In this document: positions 43,757-51,730 of the stretch, in pieces | How positions within the stretch are numbered: the stretch's first letter is position 1 | Layout: every line of letters begins with the position of its first letter | From: Niveibacterium umoris | Lineage (GTDB): Bacteria; Pseudomonadota; Gammaproteobacteria; Burkholderiales; Rhodocyclaceae | Assembly (NCBI RefSeq): GCF_014197015.1 | Contig: NZ_JACIET010000001.1 | Location: 1,054,001 to 1,118,000, forward strand | Direction of reading: 5' to 3' | DNA length: 64,000 bases | The notes under the pieces: model-generated | The model's database searches: none | Told to the model about the DNA's origin: nothing | What the model saw: only the letters and a program-made list of their open reading frames with translations | Made by a program: the position numbers and the translations under genes

Positions 43757-45973
43757 ATGCAACTCGCGAGCCTCGTGAAAATCGTATCGCCGCTCGGCGG
43801 CGATTTGCTGTTTCGTTCGATGCACGGCCAGGAGGAAGTGAGCCGCCTCTATGAGTACAAGGTCACGGTTCTCTCGCCAAAGGACCAGATCGAACTCAAC
43901 GACCTGATCGGCAAGACAGTATCGGTTCAGGTCGCACTCGAAAATGAAAAGATCCGCGAGTTCAACGGGTTTGTCACCGCGATGGCACAGACCGGCATTG
44001 AAGGTCGATACCACCGCTACCAGCTAACGGTCAGACCATGGGCTTGGCTGATGTCCCGCACGGCGGACTGCAAGATATTCCAGCAGAAGAGCGTTCCCGA
44101 CATCATCAAGGCGGTATTCGCGGATCACGCAGTTGCCGATGTGAAGTTCTCGCTCTCCGAGTCCTATTCGCCCCGCGAGTACTGCGTGCAGTATCGTGAA
44201 TCAGATCTTGGGTTCGTGTGCCGCCTTATGGAGCAGGAGGGAATCTACTTCTACTTCAAGCACAAGGACGGTCGCCACACGATGGTCGTGACGGATTCGT
44301 ACGCCGGTCACAGCGCAAGCCCCGGATTCGAATCCATCGACTTCGTGCCCGATTCGGTCCGCGGCATCGAGACACGCAGCGGGCTTCGCGAATGGCGCCT
44401 GTCCCGAGAGATCCAGGCGTCGAAATACGCGTTGACCGATTTCGACTTCACCAAGCCGGGCTCCAACCTGCTCGCGACCAAGGCCGGCACCGTACCGGGC
44501 AAACACGCACAGGCTGATCACGAGGTCTTTGACTACCCAGGCGAATACGAGGTGCGCTCAGAGGGCGAACGATTGGCCCGCGTCCGGATCGAGGAACTGC
44601 GCCACCAGTTCGAACTTTGCCGAGGCAATGGCAATGTGCGCGGCCTCGCCTGCGGCGCCCTGTTCAAGCTCACCGATCACCCACGCGCAGATCAGAACCG
44701 CGAATACCTCATCCTCAGCGCGAGTTACACGATTGAACACGGTGGCCATGAAACTGGGTCAGGGTCCGGGGATGTGTTTGAAGTCTCCATCGAAACAATC
44801 CCGAGTCGACAGCCCTTCCACCCGGTGCGCGCCACACCCAAGCCTTTTGTCCAGGGCCCTCAGACCGCAATCGTCGTGGGGCCATCGGGCGATGAGATCT
44901 ACACCGACAAGTACGGTCGGGTGAAAGTGAAGTTCCATTGGGACCGCTACGCCGATGGCCACGAGAACAGCTCCTGCTGGATCCGCGTGTCGCACCCCTG
45001 GGCTGGCAAGAACTGGGGCATGGTGGCGATTCCTCGCATCGGCCAGGAGGTCATCGTCGAGTTCCTCGAAGGCGACCCGGACAGGCCGATCATCACTGGC
45101 CGCGTGTACAACGCGGACCAGATGCCGCCTTACGATCTGCCCGCCAACATGACCCAGACGGGCATCAAGACTCGGTCGACAAAGGGCGGTGGCCCGGCCA
45201 ACTTCAACGAGCTGCGCTTCGAAGACAAAAAGGGGAGCGAGCAGGTCTATCTGCATGCGGAGAAGGACCAGGCGATCGAAGTCGAACACGACGAGACGCA
45301 TTGGGTGGGCCACGACCGCGCGAAGACCATCGACCACGATGAGATCGTGCATGTGAAGCACGATCGCACCGAACAGGTCGACAACAACGAAAGCATTACG
45401 ATCGGTGTGAATCAGACCGAGACGATAGGAAATAACCGAATCGTCAGTGTCGGCACCAACCACTCTGAAACCATCGGCTCGGCGATGAGTATCGTCGTGG
45501 GCACATCGCTCACCGAATCCGTCGGCGTCAACTACGCCGAGACCGTTGGTGGGGCGATGGAACTCACCGTCGGCGCGGCGCTGCTGATTACCGTCGGCGC
45601 GGCGATGGCGGAAGTCGTCGGCGCGGCCAAGAGCGAAACAGTTGGCGGATCGAAATCGGAGAGCGTCGGGTCCAATCGTACCGTCACCGTGGGCGCCGAC
45701 ATGACCGAAAGCGTCGGCGGAGGAATGTCGGTGTCGGTATCGAAAGACGCCAAGCAGGCGATTGGTGGCAAGCAGATGGTCGAAGTTGCCAAGGAAGCCA
45801 CACTGCAGGCCAAGAAGGTACAGATCACCGCCGACGACGAGATCAGCTTCAAGACGGGCAGCGCCGAGATTATCATGAAGAAGAACGGTGACATCACAAT
45901 CAAGGGCGGCAAGATCACCGTAAAAGGTAGCGGCGACGTCGTACTCAAAGGCAGCAAGGTCACCGCGAATTGA
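43757..45973 (+). CDS. vgrG: T6SS spike protein VgrG (TssI)
   Basis: VgrG trimers cap the Hcp tube and puncture the target. The 738-residue product has the gp27-like N-terminal region (SVQVALENEKIREFNGFVT, REYCVQYRESDLGFVCRLME), the gp5 OB-fold region with KVKFHWDRYADGHENSSCW and the strongly conserved VSHPWAGKNWGM. GRVYNADQMPPY and a C-terminal beta-prism follow. The C-terminus ends in plain spike repeats, so no fused effector domain is present. GGGAG precedes the ATG; the frame opens much earlier inside the methyltransferase gene, which is a shadow. Confidence 0.96.
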   Translation: MQLASLVKIVSPLGGDLLFRSMHGQEEVSRLYEYKVTVLSPKDQIELNDLIGKTVSVQVALENEKIREFNGFVTAMAQTGIEGRYHRYQLTVRPWAWLMSRTADCKIFQQKSVPDIIKAVFADHAVADVKFSLSESYSPREYCVQYRESDLGFVCRLMEQEGIYFYFKHKDGRHTMVVTDSYAGHSASPGFESIDFVPDSVRGIETRSGLREWRLSREIQASKYALTDFDFTKPGSNLLATKAGTVPGKHAQADHEVFDYPGEYEVRSEGERLARVRIEELRHQFELCRGNGNVRGLACGALFKLTDHPRADQNREYLILSASYTIEHGGHETGSGSGDVFEVSIETIPSRQPFHPVRATPKPFVQGPQTAIVVGPSGDEIYTDKYGRVKVKFHWDRYADGHENSSCWIRVSHPWAGKNWGMVAIPRIGQEVIVEFLEGDPDRPIITGRVYNADQMPPYDLPANMTQTGIKTRSTKGGGPANFNELRFEDKKGSEQVYLHAEKDQAIEVEHDETHWVGHDRAKTIDHDEIVHVKHDRTEQVDNNESITIGVNQTETIGNNRIVSVGTNHSETIGSAMSIVVGTSLTESVGVNYAETVGGAMELTVGAALLITVGAAMAEVVGAAKSETVGGSKSESVGSNRTVTVGADMTESVGGGMSVSVSKDAKQAIGGKQMVEVAKEATLQAKKVQITADDEISFKTGSAEIIMKKNGDITIKGGKITVKGSGDVVLKGSKVTAN
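45389..45742 (+). repeat. Octapeptide spike repeats in VgrG
   Basis: About fifteen consecutive eight-residue units of the form xxxxE(T/S)(V/I)G run without a break (for example VNQTETIG, TNHSETIG, VNYAETVG). This is the gp5/VgrG intertwined beta-helix octad. Constant phase suggests an uninterrupted prism. Confidence 0.85.
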
Positions 45974-45984
45974 GGGGTTTGACT

Positions 45985-46479
45985 ATGGGCGCACACAGCT
46001 TGCAATCCCGTCGGCCGATCGCAAGGCAGGACGCAGAGCTTTCGCAAACGACGCCGCTTTCCGGCTGGATTACCGGTGTCGGCGGCGATGGTCGCTTGCA
46101 CGTCGATTTTGCCGGTAACGCGTACGGGCCCCTGCCCGCGCGCAGCGTCGTCGATCTGAGCGCCGGTGATCTTTCGCCCGCGGGCGAACCCACGCCGGTA
46201 CTGCTGGCGTTTGACCGCGGCGACCCCAAACTACCCATCATCATGGGAGTTCTGCGTGACGCCGTGCTGTGCTCGAAGCCTCACAGAAACGCGTCGCCCA
46301 ATGACCTCACCGTCGGCGATCACTTGCAGTTCAGCGCGCGGCAAGACATCACCCTGCGCTGCGGCGAGGCAACGATCACCCTGCAGGCGGACGGGCGCAT
46401 CGTCATCAAGGGCTCACGCCTGATTTCCCGCGCCTCCGAATCCAATCGTATTCGCGGCGCCTCGGTCGCGATCAACTGA
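45985..46479 (+). CDS. DUF6484-type T6SS spike-associated protein
   Basis: The 164-residue product starts 11 bases after the vgrG stop, behind GAGGGG. It has the pattern PLSGWITGVGGDGRLHVDF, then RSVVDLSAGD, PVLLAFDRGDPKLPIIMG and a C-terminal beta-strand stretch ITLRCGEATITLQADGRI that resembles VgrG-tail strands. Proteins of the DUF6484 class sit beside VgrG and DUF4150 genes. I infer a spike-extension or effector-loading role. The family name is from recalled pattern and gene context. Confidence 0.65.
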   Translation: MGAHSLQSRRPIARQDAELSQTTPLSGWITGVGGDGRLHVDFAGNAYGPLPARSVVDLSAGDLSPAGEPTPVLLAFDRGDPKLPIIMGVLRDAVLCSKPHRNASPNDLTVGDHLQFSARQDITLRCGEATITLQADGRIVIKGSRLISRASESNRIRGASVAIN

Positions 46480-46492
46480 CAGGGCGCCCACC

Positions 46493-46951
46493 ATGCCGGT
46501 TACGGTCGGAGTCAATTTCCTGTCGGTGGTGCACAAGGACAGCAATGGCATCACGATGGCCTTCCCCGACGTCTGCCAGACGCCCAGCCCGGCCGGCCCG
46601 ATTCCGATTCCCTACCCGAACATCGCCAAGTCGTCCGACGCCGCGCAGGGGGCCGAAACCGTCAAGTGCGACGGCAATCCCACCTGTGTGAAGGATTCCA
46701 ACTTCTCGATGAGTACCGGCGACGAAGCCGGAAGCGCAGGCGGCGGTGTGGCCTCCGGCAAGATCAAGGGGAAGGCCGAATTCGTGCTGTTTTCGTTCGA
46801 CGTCAAATTCGAAGGCAAGAACGTCGCCCGGGCGACGGACCTGATGCTGCACAACGACAAGAACACGCCACCATTCCCGGTGATTCAGGGGCCGGTCGTC
46901 GCGCTCGGCGACGACAAGGGCGTTTGCATGTATTGCGGAAAGCCGCTCTGA
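46493..46951 (+). CDS. PAAR-like DUF4150 spike-tip protein
   Basis: The 152-residue product has the DUF4150 pattern: MAFPDVCQTPSPAGPIPIPY near residues 22-41, then GAETVKCDGNPTCVKDSNFS and VKFEGKNVARATDLMLHNDK. It has a cysteine-bearing C-terminus, GVCMYCGKPL. PAAR-like proteins sharpen the VgrG tip and can carry effectors. Here there is no extra toxin domain, so the toxin is probably the separate downstream gene. It is 13 bases after the DUF6484 gene. Confidence 0.88.
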   Translation: MPVTVGVNFLSVVHKDSNGITMAFPDVCQTPSPAGPIPIPYPNIAKSSDAAQGAETVKCDGNPTCVKDSNFSMSTGDEAGSAGGGVASGKIKGKAEFVLFSFDVKFEGKNVARATDLMLHNDKNTPPFPVIQGPVVALGDDKGVCMYCGKPL

Positions 46952-46955
46952 CCGC

Positions 46956-48095
46956 ATGGACGTACTCGCCTACGGAATGGTCACGGCACTTGGCGGCGAC
47001 GCCGCAACCAGTTGCGCTGCCGCCCGCGCCGGTCTGGTGCGCTCTCGGACGCTTGAGCATTTCCGCATGCGTTCGGCGGTCAGCGGTGAAGAAGAGCCGG
47101 TGATCGGGCACCCGGTGGTGCTGCTGACCCAGGGCTTCGAAGGCAACGCCCGCCTGCTTCGGCTCCTGCATGGCGCGTTGTCTGATCTTGCAATCCATGC
47201 CAGCACCCGCGGCATTTCACTCGATGGTCTGTCGGCCTACCTCGCACTGCCCGCCAGCGACCGCACCGACACTGGCGACGAATTGATCGCGGACGCTTCT
47301 GTCCGCAGTTCGCGACAGCAGGACCGCGAACCAGGCGCATCGCCGATCGACGAACACGCAAGGGGCGCCCGTCTGCTGCAAGGCGCTGCCGCCCTGGCAC
47401 GCTGGCCCGCAGCCCCCTTCCTCGCCGGCGTATTTACCTCTGGGAATGCGGCGGGGCTGGCTGCGCTGCGCGCAGCCGCGATCGACTTGTCCAGCGGTCG
47501 CTGCACGCGCGCTCTGGTTATCGGCGTTGATTCACTGCTCGACGCGTCCACCTTGAACTGGCTGCAAGTGCAGGCCCGTCTGAAATGCGACGGCGCGCCC
47601 AGCGGTCTGCAACCCGGCGAGGCGGCGTGCGCGCTATTGCTGGCGGCGGCGGAACCAACGCTGGCACTAGGGCGGATTGCGAAAATGGCTGTCGCCGAAG
47701 AACCTGACAATCTCTTCGCCGGCGCCACCTGCACCGGCGCAGGTCTCGCGCGCGTACTTGCCGAGGGAGATGCTGCACCCCCGGATCAGCCCGTGTGGCT
47801 GATCAGCGACCACTCCGGCGAAACCTGGCGCGGATCGGAACTTGGGCACGCCATTACCCGCATGCGCTCGCAGTCAGCGCGTTACGCGACACCCGCGATC
47901 GACTACCCCGCCATCGCATTCGGCGACACCGCCAGCGCAAGTTCGCTGGTCGCAACGATCTGGGCGCTGCGCGCCTTCGCACGCCACTATGCGCCCGCGG
48001 ACGGCGCAATCATCGCCGCCAGTTCCGAGGGTTCGCTGCGTGCCGCCGTGACGGTGCAGCGCGTTGCCACGACCGAAACAGGAGTGCGCACATGA
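46956..48095 (+). CDS. Beta-ketoacyl synthase-like (thiolase-fold) protein of T6SS cassette
   Basis: The 379-residue product resembles 3-oxoacyl-ACP synthases: VFTSGNAAGLAALRAA (159-174), RALVIGVDSLLD and GLQPGEAACALLLA. The position of the nucleophilic Cys appears to be Phe160, and the second active-site His region reads AFGDTASASS. It therefore probably does not condense acyl chains. Genes of this type recur between DUF4150 and DUF2169 genes in T6SS cassettes. A scaffold or effector-loading role is inferred. It starts 4 bases after the DUF4150 gene and overlaps the toxin gene by ATGA. Confidence 0.75.
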   Translation: MDVLAYGMVTALGGDAATSCAAARAGLVRSRTLEHFRMRSAVSGEEEPVIGHPVVLLTQGFEGNARLLRLLHGALSDLAIHASTRGISLDGLSAYLALPASDRTDTGDELIADASVRSSRQQDREPGASPIDEHARGARLLQGAAALARWPAAPFLAGVFTSGNAAGLAALRAAAIDLSSGRCTRALVIGVDSLLDASTLNWLQVQARLKCDGAPSGLQPGEAACALLLAAAEPTLALGRIAKMAVAEEPDNLFAGATCTGAGLARVLAEGDAAPPDQPVWLISDHSGETWRGSELGHAITRMRSQSARYATPAIDYPAIAFGDTASASSLVATIWALRAFARHYAPADGAIIAASSEGSLRAAVTVQRVATTETGVRT

Positions 48096-48841
48096 GCGAT
48101 GAGCACCAGCGCGGCGCCAAGAAGGGCGAGTTCTGCGGCATACCGGGGAACCCATGCGAATGCGGGAACGACTACATCAAGATCTGCGAGCCGGGTTGGA
48201 GTTCCCACACGTTCGCGCGCCTGGTCAAGGCAAAGGCAGGCAAGTTCGCTTTCGAAAAGAAATACGAAGCCCATCATGTCATGTGTGTGGCGCCAGTGTC
48301 GGCCGAGGTAATCGCAAAACCGGCAATTGAGGGCGTTGTCAAGGCCACCAAGTGGTGCATCAACAATTCGGACAACATGCTGGCGATGCCGCTGTGGGGT
48401 CACACCGTGATGTGGTACTGCGATATCACGGAAGATGGCGGCGAAATCAAGGACGATTCACCCGCCCCGCCGTTCGCAAACATTCCGCAGCATGACTGGG
48501 ACCACAACTGCAAGCAAGGCTATACATGGGAAATCGAGCAGGAGGCGAAGAAGCTCGCCGACAAGCTCAAGGAGATGGGACACAAGGCACAGCCAAAAAA
48601 TCTGGCGGGCGCACTCAATGCGCTGTCATCACGATTCAAGACCACGCTGGCCACGCGCGGTGGGCGAAAAGGGGGCACGCACAAAATGTTCATCGACGGG
48701 GCCTCCGATTCCGAATGGTGTCACCCGTTTTCGATGGCGTCCGACGGCAAAGTGACCTCCAAAGGCTTCCCCGTGCGCAGTTTCGACGAGCGCGTTGCCA
48801 AGTGGATCAAACGCATTGCAGAAGCAATCAAGGAGGGGTGA
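48092..48841 (+). CDS. Putative AHH-family nuclease effector
   Basis: The 249-residue product has motifs of the AHH group of the HNH/EndoVII nuclease superfamily. These are KYEAHHVMC (Ala60-His61-His62), INNSDNMLAMPLWGH (Asn95, Pro100, His104), IPQHDWDHN (His134, His138) and a following Tyr144. The N-terminus has four cysteines (GEFCGIPGNPCECG and ICEPG) and may bind metal or contact the spike. I infer DNA or RNA cleavage in rival cells after T6SS delivery. It starts by ATGA overlap inside the ketoacyl-synthase-like gene and is followed 4 bases later by the first Imm11-like gene, behind AGGAGGGG. Confidence 0.65.
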   Translation: MSDEHQRGAKKGEFCGIPGNPCECGNDYIKICEPGWSSHTFARLVKAKAGKFAFEKKYEAHHVMCVAPVSAEVIAKPAIEGVVKATKWCINNSDNMLAMPLWGHTVMWYCDITEDGGEIKDDSPAPPFANIPQHDWDHNCKQGYTWEIEQEAKKLADKLKEMGHKAQPKNLAGALNALSSRFKTTLATRGGRKGGTHKMFIDGASDSEWCHPFSMASDGKVTSKGFPVRSFDERVAKWIKRIAEAIKEG

Positions 48842-48845
48842 ACAC

Positions 48846-49427
48846 ATGTCCAACTATGTCATCTGGAAATACGCGAGCTACCCGGCTGGATGTGTCCTTC
48901 AGGACATCAGCGGCTTTGAAGACACCTACAAACTGAAGAACGGAACGCCGCTGACCGGCCAGTTCCCGCGGGGAGTGTCGCTGCACATGAATCCCGACTT
49001 CCCTGACGATCTGGCGCTGGGCGACTCGCTGCTCAATAGCGACATGATCGTCGTCGGGTCGGCACGACTGAAAGACTTCCTCATCGCAAGAGCGATCCCG
49101 AATCTGGAGTTCCTTCCGGTCGCAATCGTCGATCACAAGGGCCGCCTTGCAAGCGAGGACTACTTCATCGTCCACCCCACGGTGCCCGTCGATTGCCTCG
49201 ATCGCAAAGCCTCGGCCTATGAAGAAGACATTCTCGATCCAGACAGCATCGGCTTCATTTCGAAACTTGTGCTCGACGAAGCAGCAATTCCCCCCGATCG
49301 CCAGATCTTCAGCATGGCCGGATACTGGGATCTCACCTTCGCCCGGCGCGACCTCGCAGAGGCGCTTATCGCGGCAGGCTTCACCGGCATTCGCTTTATC
49401 GAGCCGTCCGAACATCCCGAAAGCTGA
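48846..49427 (+). CDS. Imm11-like immunity protein, copy A
   Basis: The 193-residue product follows the AHH gene directly. It carries the pattern of the Imm11/DUF1629 immunity family: LEFLPVAIVDHKG, SEDYFIVHPTVPVDCLDRKA and DRQIFSMAGYWDLTFARRDL. It should be a cytoplasmic protein protecting against the adjacent toxin. The ATG at 48846 has an excellent ribosome-binding site and matches the start of copy C (MSNY-IWKY). Confidence 0.7.
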   Translation: MSNYVIWKYASYPAGCVLQDISGFEDTYKLKNGTPLTGQFPRGVSLHMNPDFPDDLALGDSLLNSDMIVVGSARLKDFLIARAIPNLEFLPVAIVDHKGRLASEDYFIVHPTVPVDCLDRKASAYEEDILDPDSIGFISKLVLDEAAIPPDRQIFSMAGYWDLTFARRDLAEALIAAGFTGIRFIEPSEHPES

Positions 49428-49460
49428 ACCGGAGATCATTACGTCGCATCGGAGCGCCAA

Positions 49461-50039
49461 ATGGGTTTCAGTGTGTGGACTTACTCGGATTCGTCGGGCG
49501 CCTGCTCGATCACCGAAGCGCGCGGCCTTGACCCGATCATGCCGCTCAAGGACGGCAGTCCGGCGCTATCGCTTCTTTCGGGCGCGTCTCTGGTGAGCGG
49601 GATGAATCCGGACCAGCCCGATGACATTGCCCTACTCGACAACGTCCACAACACGGACGGAATCCTCGTCGTCTCTGCTCGCCTGAAGACCTTTCTTAAA
49701 TCGCAAGATCTGACGCATGTCGAGTACCTGCCACTCACGGTCGAAGATCACAAAGGGCGCGCGGTGTCGGAACCTTTCTTCGTAGTGCACCCGCTGCAGC
49801 CCGTCGATGCCATTGATCTCGAGGCCTCGGGTTGCAGGATGAGTCGGATAAAGAAAGATCGCATTCAGAGCATGGAGAAAATGGTGTTGCGGACTGCCGA
49901 GATCCCCGCAGACCGGCAACTCTTTCGCCTGAAGGGCCTGTGGGGGGTCACGCTGGTTCGCGAATCCTTGGCGCAGGCCATCACAGCGGCGGGGTTCACT
50001 GGCCTGCGCTGGCTCCCGATCGATGCTTATCCCGGCTAA
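49461..50039 (+). CDS. Imm11-like immunity protein, copy B (divergent)
   Basis: A 192-residue paralogue colinear with copies A and C: VEYLPLTVEDHKGRA, EPFFVVHPLQPVDAIDLEAS and DRQLFRLKGLWGVTLVRESL. It has diverged most; VDCLD reads VDAID and the N-terminus is different (MGFSVWTYS). It may recognise a different toxin variant. GGAG lies upstream of the ATG; copy C follows after 18 bases. Confidence 0.65.
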   Translation: MGFSVWTYSDSSGACSITEARGLDPIMPLKDGSPALSLLSGASLVSGMNPDQPDDIALLDNVHNTDGILVVSARLKTFLKSQDLTHVEYLPLTVEDHKGRAVSEPFFVVHPLQPVDAIDLEASGCRMSRIKKDRIQSMEKMVLRTAEIPADRQLFRLKGLWGVTLVRESLAQAITAAGFTGLRWLPIDAYPG

Positions 50040-50057
50040 TCTGCCCAAGCAGACCTA

Positions 50058-50639
50058 ATGTCCAATTACCTGATCTGGAAGTACGAGAGCTATCCGGGCT
50101 CCTGTGTCCTCAAAGACATGACCGGTCTGGACATGACCTACCGCCTCAACGACGGCACACCGCTTGCGTTCGGGTTTCCGTCGAACGTATCGATCCACAT
50201 GAACCCGGATTACCCGGATGACCTCGTTCTTGGCGACTCGCTGCGAAACTCGGACATGCTGATCATTGCCTCCGCGCGGCTAAAGGACATTCTGGCCGCC
50301 AGGCAGATTCCGAAACTGGAGTTCCTCCCTGTGAGCATCATTGACCATAAGGGGAGCATCGCTAGTTCCGACTACGCGGTGATTCATCCAGTCGACCCGG
50401 TCGATTGCCTTGACCGGGAGAAGTCGATCTATGAGACCGGTTTCCTTGATCCAGACGCTATCGGAGATATTTCGAAACTGGTTCTCGATGAGGCGCTCAT
50501 TCCGCCGGATCGCCAGATCTTTAGACTGGCCGGCTACTGGGATCTGAACTTCGCGCGGCGCGACCTCGCAGAGGCGCTGACGGCGGCAGGCCTAACCGGT
50601 ATCCGCTTCATCGAATTGTCCGCGCATCCCGAAACCTGA
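50058..50639 (+). CDS. Imm11-like immunity protein, copy C
   Basis: The 193-residue product is close to copy A over its whole length (MSNYLIWKYESYPGSCVLKD; LEFLPVSIIDHKG; VDCLDREKS; AGYWDLNFARRDLAEAL). Differences cluster around residues 60-100 and 120-150. It belongs to the same tandem array as copies A and B, so duplication and drift are the likely origin. Confidence 0.7.
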   Translation: MSNYLIWKYESYPGSCVLKDMTGLDMTYRLNDGTPLAFGFPSNVSIHMNPDYPDDLVLGDSLRNSDMLIIASARLKDILAARQIPKLEFLPVSIIDHKGSIASSDYAVIHPVDPVDCLDREKSIYETGFLDPDAIGDISKLVLDEALIPPDRQIFRLAGYWDLNFARRDLAEALTAAGLTGIRFIELSAHPET

Positions 50640-50657
50640 CCCTGACTGCTCCACGCC

Positions 50658-50939
50658 ATGACACTCACCGTCGGCAAACTGCTCAAGGCCTTCTACGCCG
50701 ATCCGCTGTACTGGCCGGCAGATGAAACCGGGCGCGCACACGCTGGCGAGCGCATCGTGGTCAACGGTGTCGTGCAGAATGATCGCGCAACCGAGGAGAT
50801 CATCGATGCGCTGCGCGATGAGGACGTCGTCGAAGTCATCGGCGGGGAAGTCTGGGGCGGAGGCATCGACGTGAACGATGAACCAACCTTCGAAGCGCTG
50901 CTCGACCGCTGGCTGCGCGCCCATGCGAACACCCCCTGA
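50658..50939 (+). CDS. Hypothetical 93-residue acidic protein in T6SS cassette
   Basis: I do not recognise a family. The product begins MTLTVGKLLKAFYADPLYWP and has an acidic DALRDEDVVEVIGGEVWGGG segment and a helical end. No signal peptide, membrane segment or catalytic motif is seen. It lies between the Imm11-like array and the Imm49-like gene, 18 bases after copy C and 12 before the next gene. Position suggests an immunity, chaperone or small accessory protein. Coding support comes from tight spacing and shared operon direction. Confidence 0.65.
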   Translation: MTLTVGKLLKAFYADPLYWPADETGRAHAGERIVVNGVVQNDRATEEIIDALRDEDVVEVIGGEVWGGGIDVNDEPTFEALLDRWLRAHANTP

Positions 50940-50951
50940 AGCGGAAAGACC

Positions 50952-51722
50952 GTGATCCTCGCCGACTACCTCGAACCGCTTGCCTACGACATCGCCTTCT
51001 GGTCGCTGGGACAGGTATCGCCGGATGTGCGCGCGCAAGACCAGGGGCCGCTGAGCGTTGAGCTTGTGCGCAAACTGCGCGCGGCAGCCATCATCGTTCT
51101 GCTCACCAAGGCGGACGTCGATGGCTACTGTCACAACCTGATCCGGGCCGCTCGCGTGCGAGAGCGCTATCTCGAACTTGTGCGCAAGGACGGGCTTGTC
51201 GACGACCATCACTTCTGTGCCGGGCGCATCGAAGGTTTTCTGGCCGCCTGCGCCGCTGAAGACTTCGCGCTCGCCCGCACCATCGCTTCGCTCTCCCCCG
51301 GCGCCTGGCGGTCCGGTCACGAATACGAGGACGACTTCTGCTATGCGCAGGCACTCTTCAACCTGCTGGCACCGCAACGTGACGGCGTTGCGCTGGCTGC
51401 CATTTGCGCGCGCTGGAAGGGCGCACTGAAGGGCGCACCGGGCAATCGTCTCGCGGTGATCGAAGCGCTGCGCAGCAACGATGCCAGTGCCTTTGAAGCG
51501 TCATTCGAGGGATTACTCGATGAGCGCGCAGAGCGGATCTCGGCAGACATCGCACGCGGGCAACTCGAAGAGGCGCCGGTGATCGCCGACCGTCTGGTGT
51601 ATGTGGAAGGTCTCGCACTGCTGCGCATCGCGCGCCGGCTGGGCTTCCCCTTGCAGCCCGACTATCGCTATTGCCCGTCGCTGGCGATGCAAGCGATGGT
51701 CAAACCGTTTCCCGGCGAATAG
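50952..51722 (+). CDS. Probable Imm49-family immunity protein
   Basis: The 256-residue product is mostly alpha-helical. It has KLRAAAIIVLLTKADVDGYCHN, FCAGRIEGFLAACAAEDFALA and a C-terminal LVYVEGLALLRIARRLGFPLQ that recalls Imm49-type immunity proteins. The assignment is tentative. The start is GTG with a GGAAAG site. No obvious second toxin gene is adjacent, so it may guard against the AHH protein or a toxin elsewhere. Confidence 0.55.
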   Translation: MILADYLEPLAYDIAFWSLGQVSPDVRAQDQGPLSVELVRKLRAAAIIVLLTKADVDGYCHNLIRAARVRERYLELVRKDGLVDDHHFCAGRIEGFLAACAAEDFALARTIASLSPGAWRSGHEYEDDFCYAQALFNLLAPQRDGVALAAICARWKGALKGAPGNRLAVIEALRSNDASAFEASFEGLLDERAERISADIARGQLEEAPVIADRLVYVEGLALLRIARRLGFPLQPDYRYCPSLAMQAMVKPFPGE

Positions 51723-51730
51723 GTCTGGCG

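Noticed and set aside
45743-45973. Possible effector domain at the VgrG C-terminus
   Set aside because: The end is short beta-strand repeats (DITIKGGKITVKG type), normal for a plain spike.
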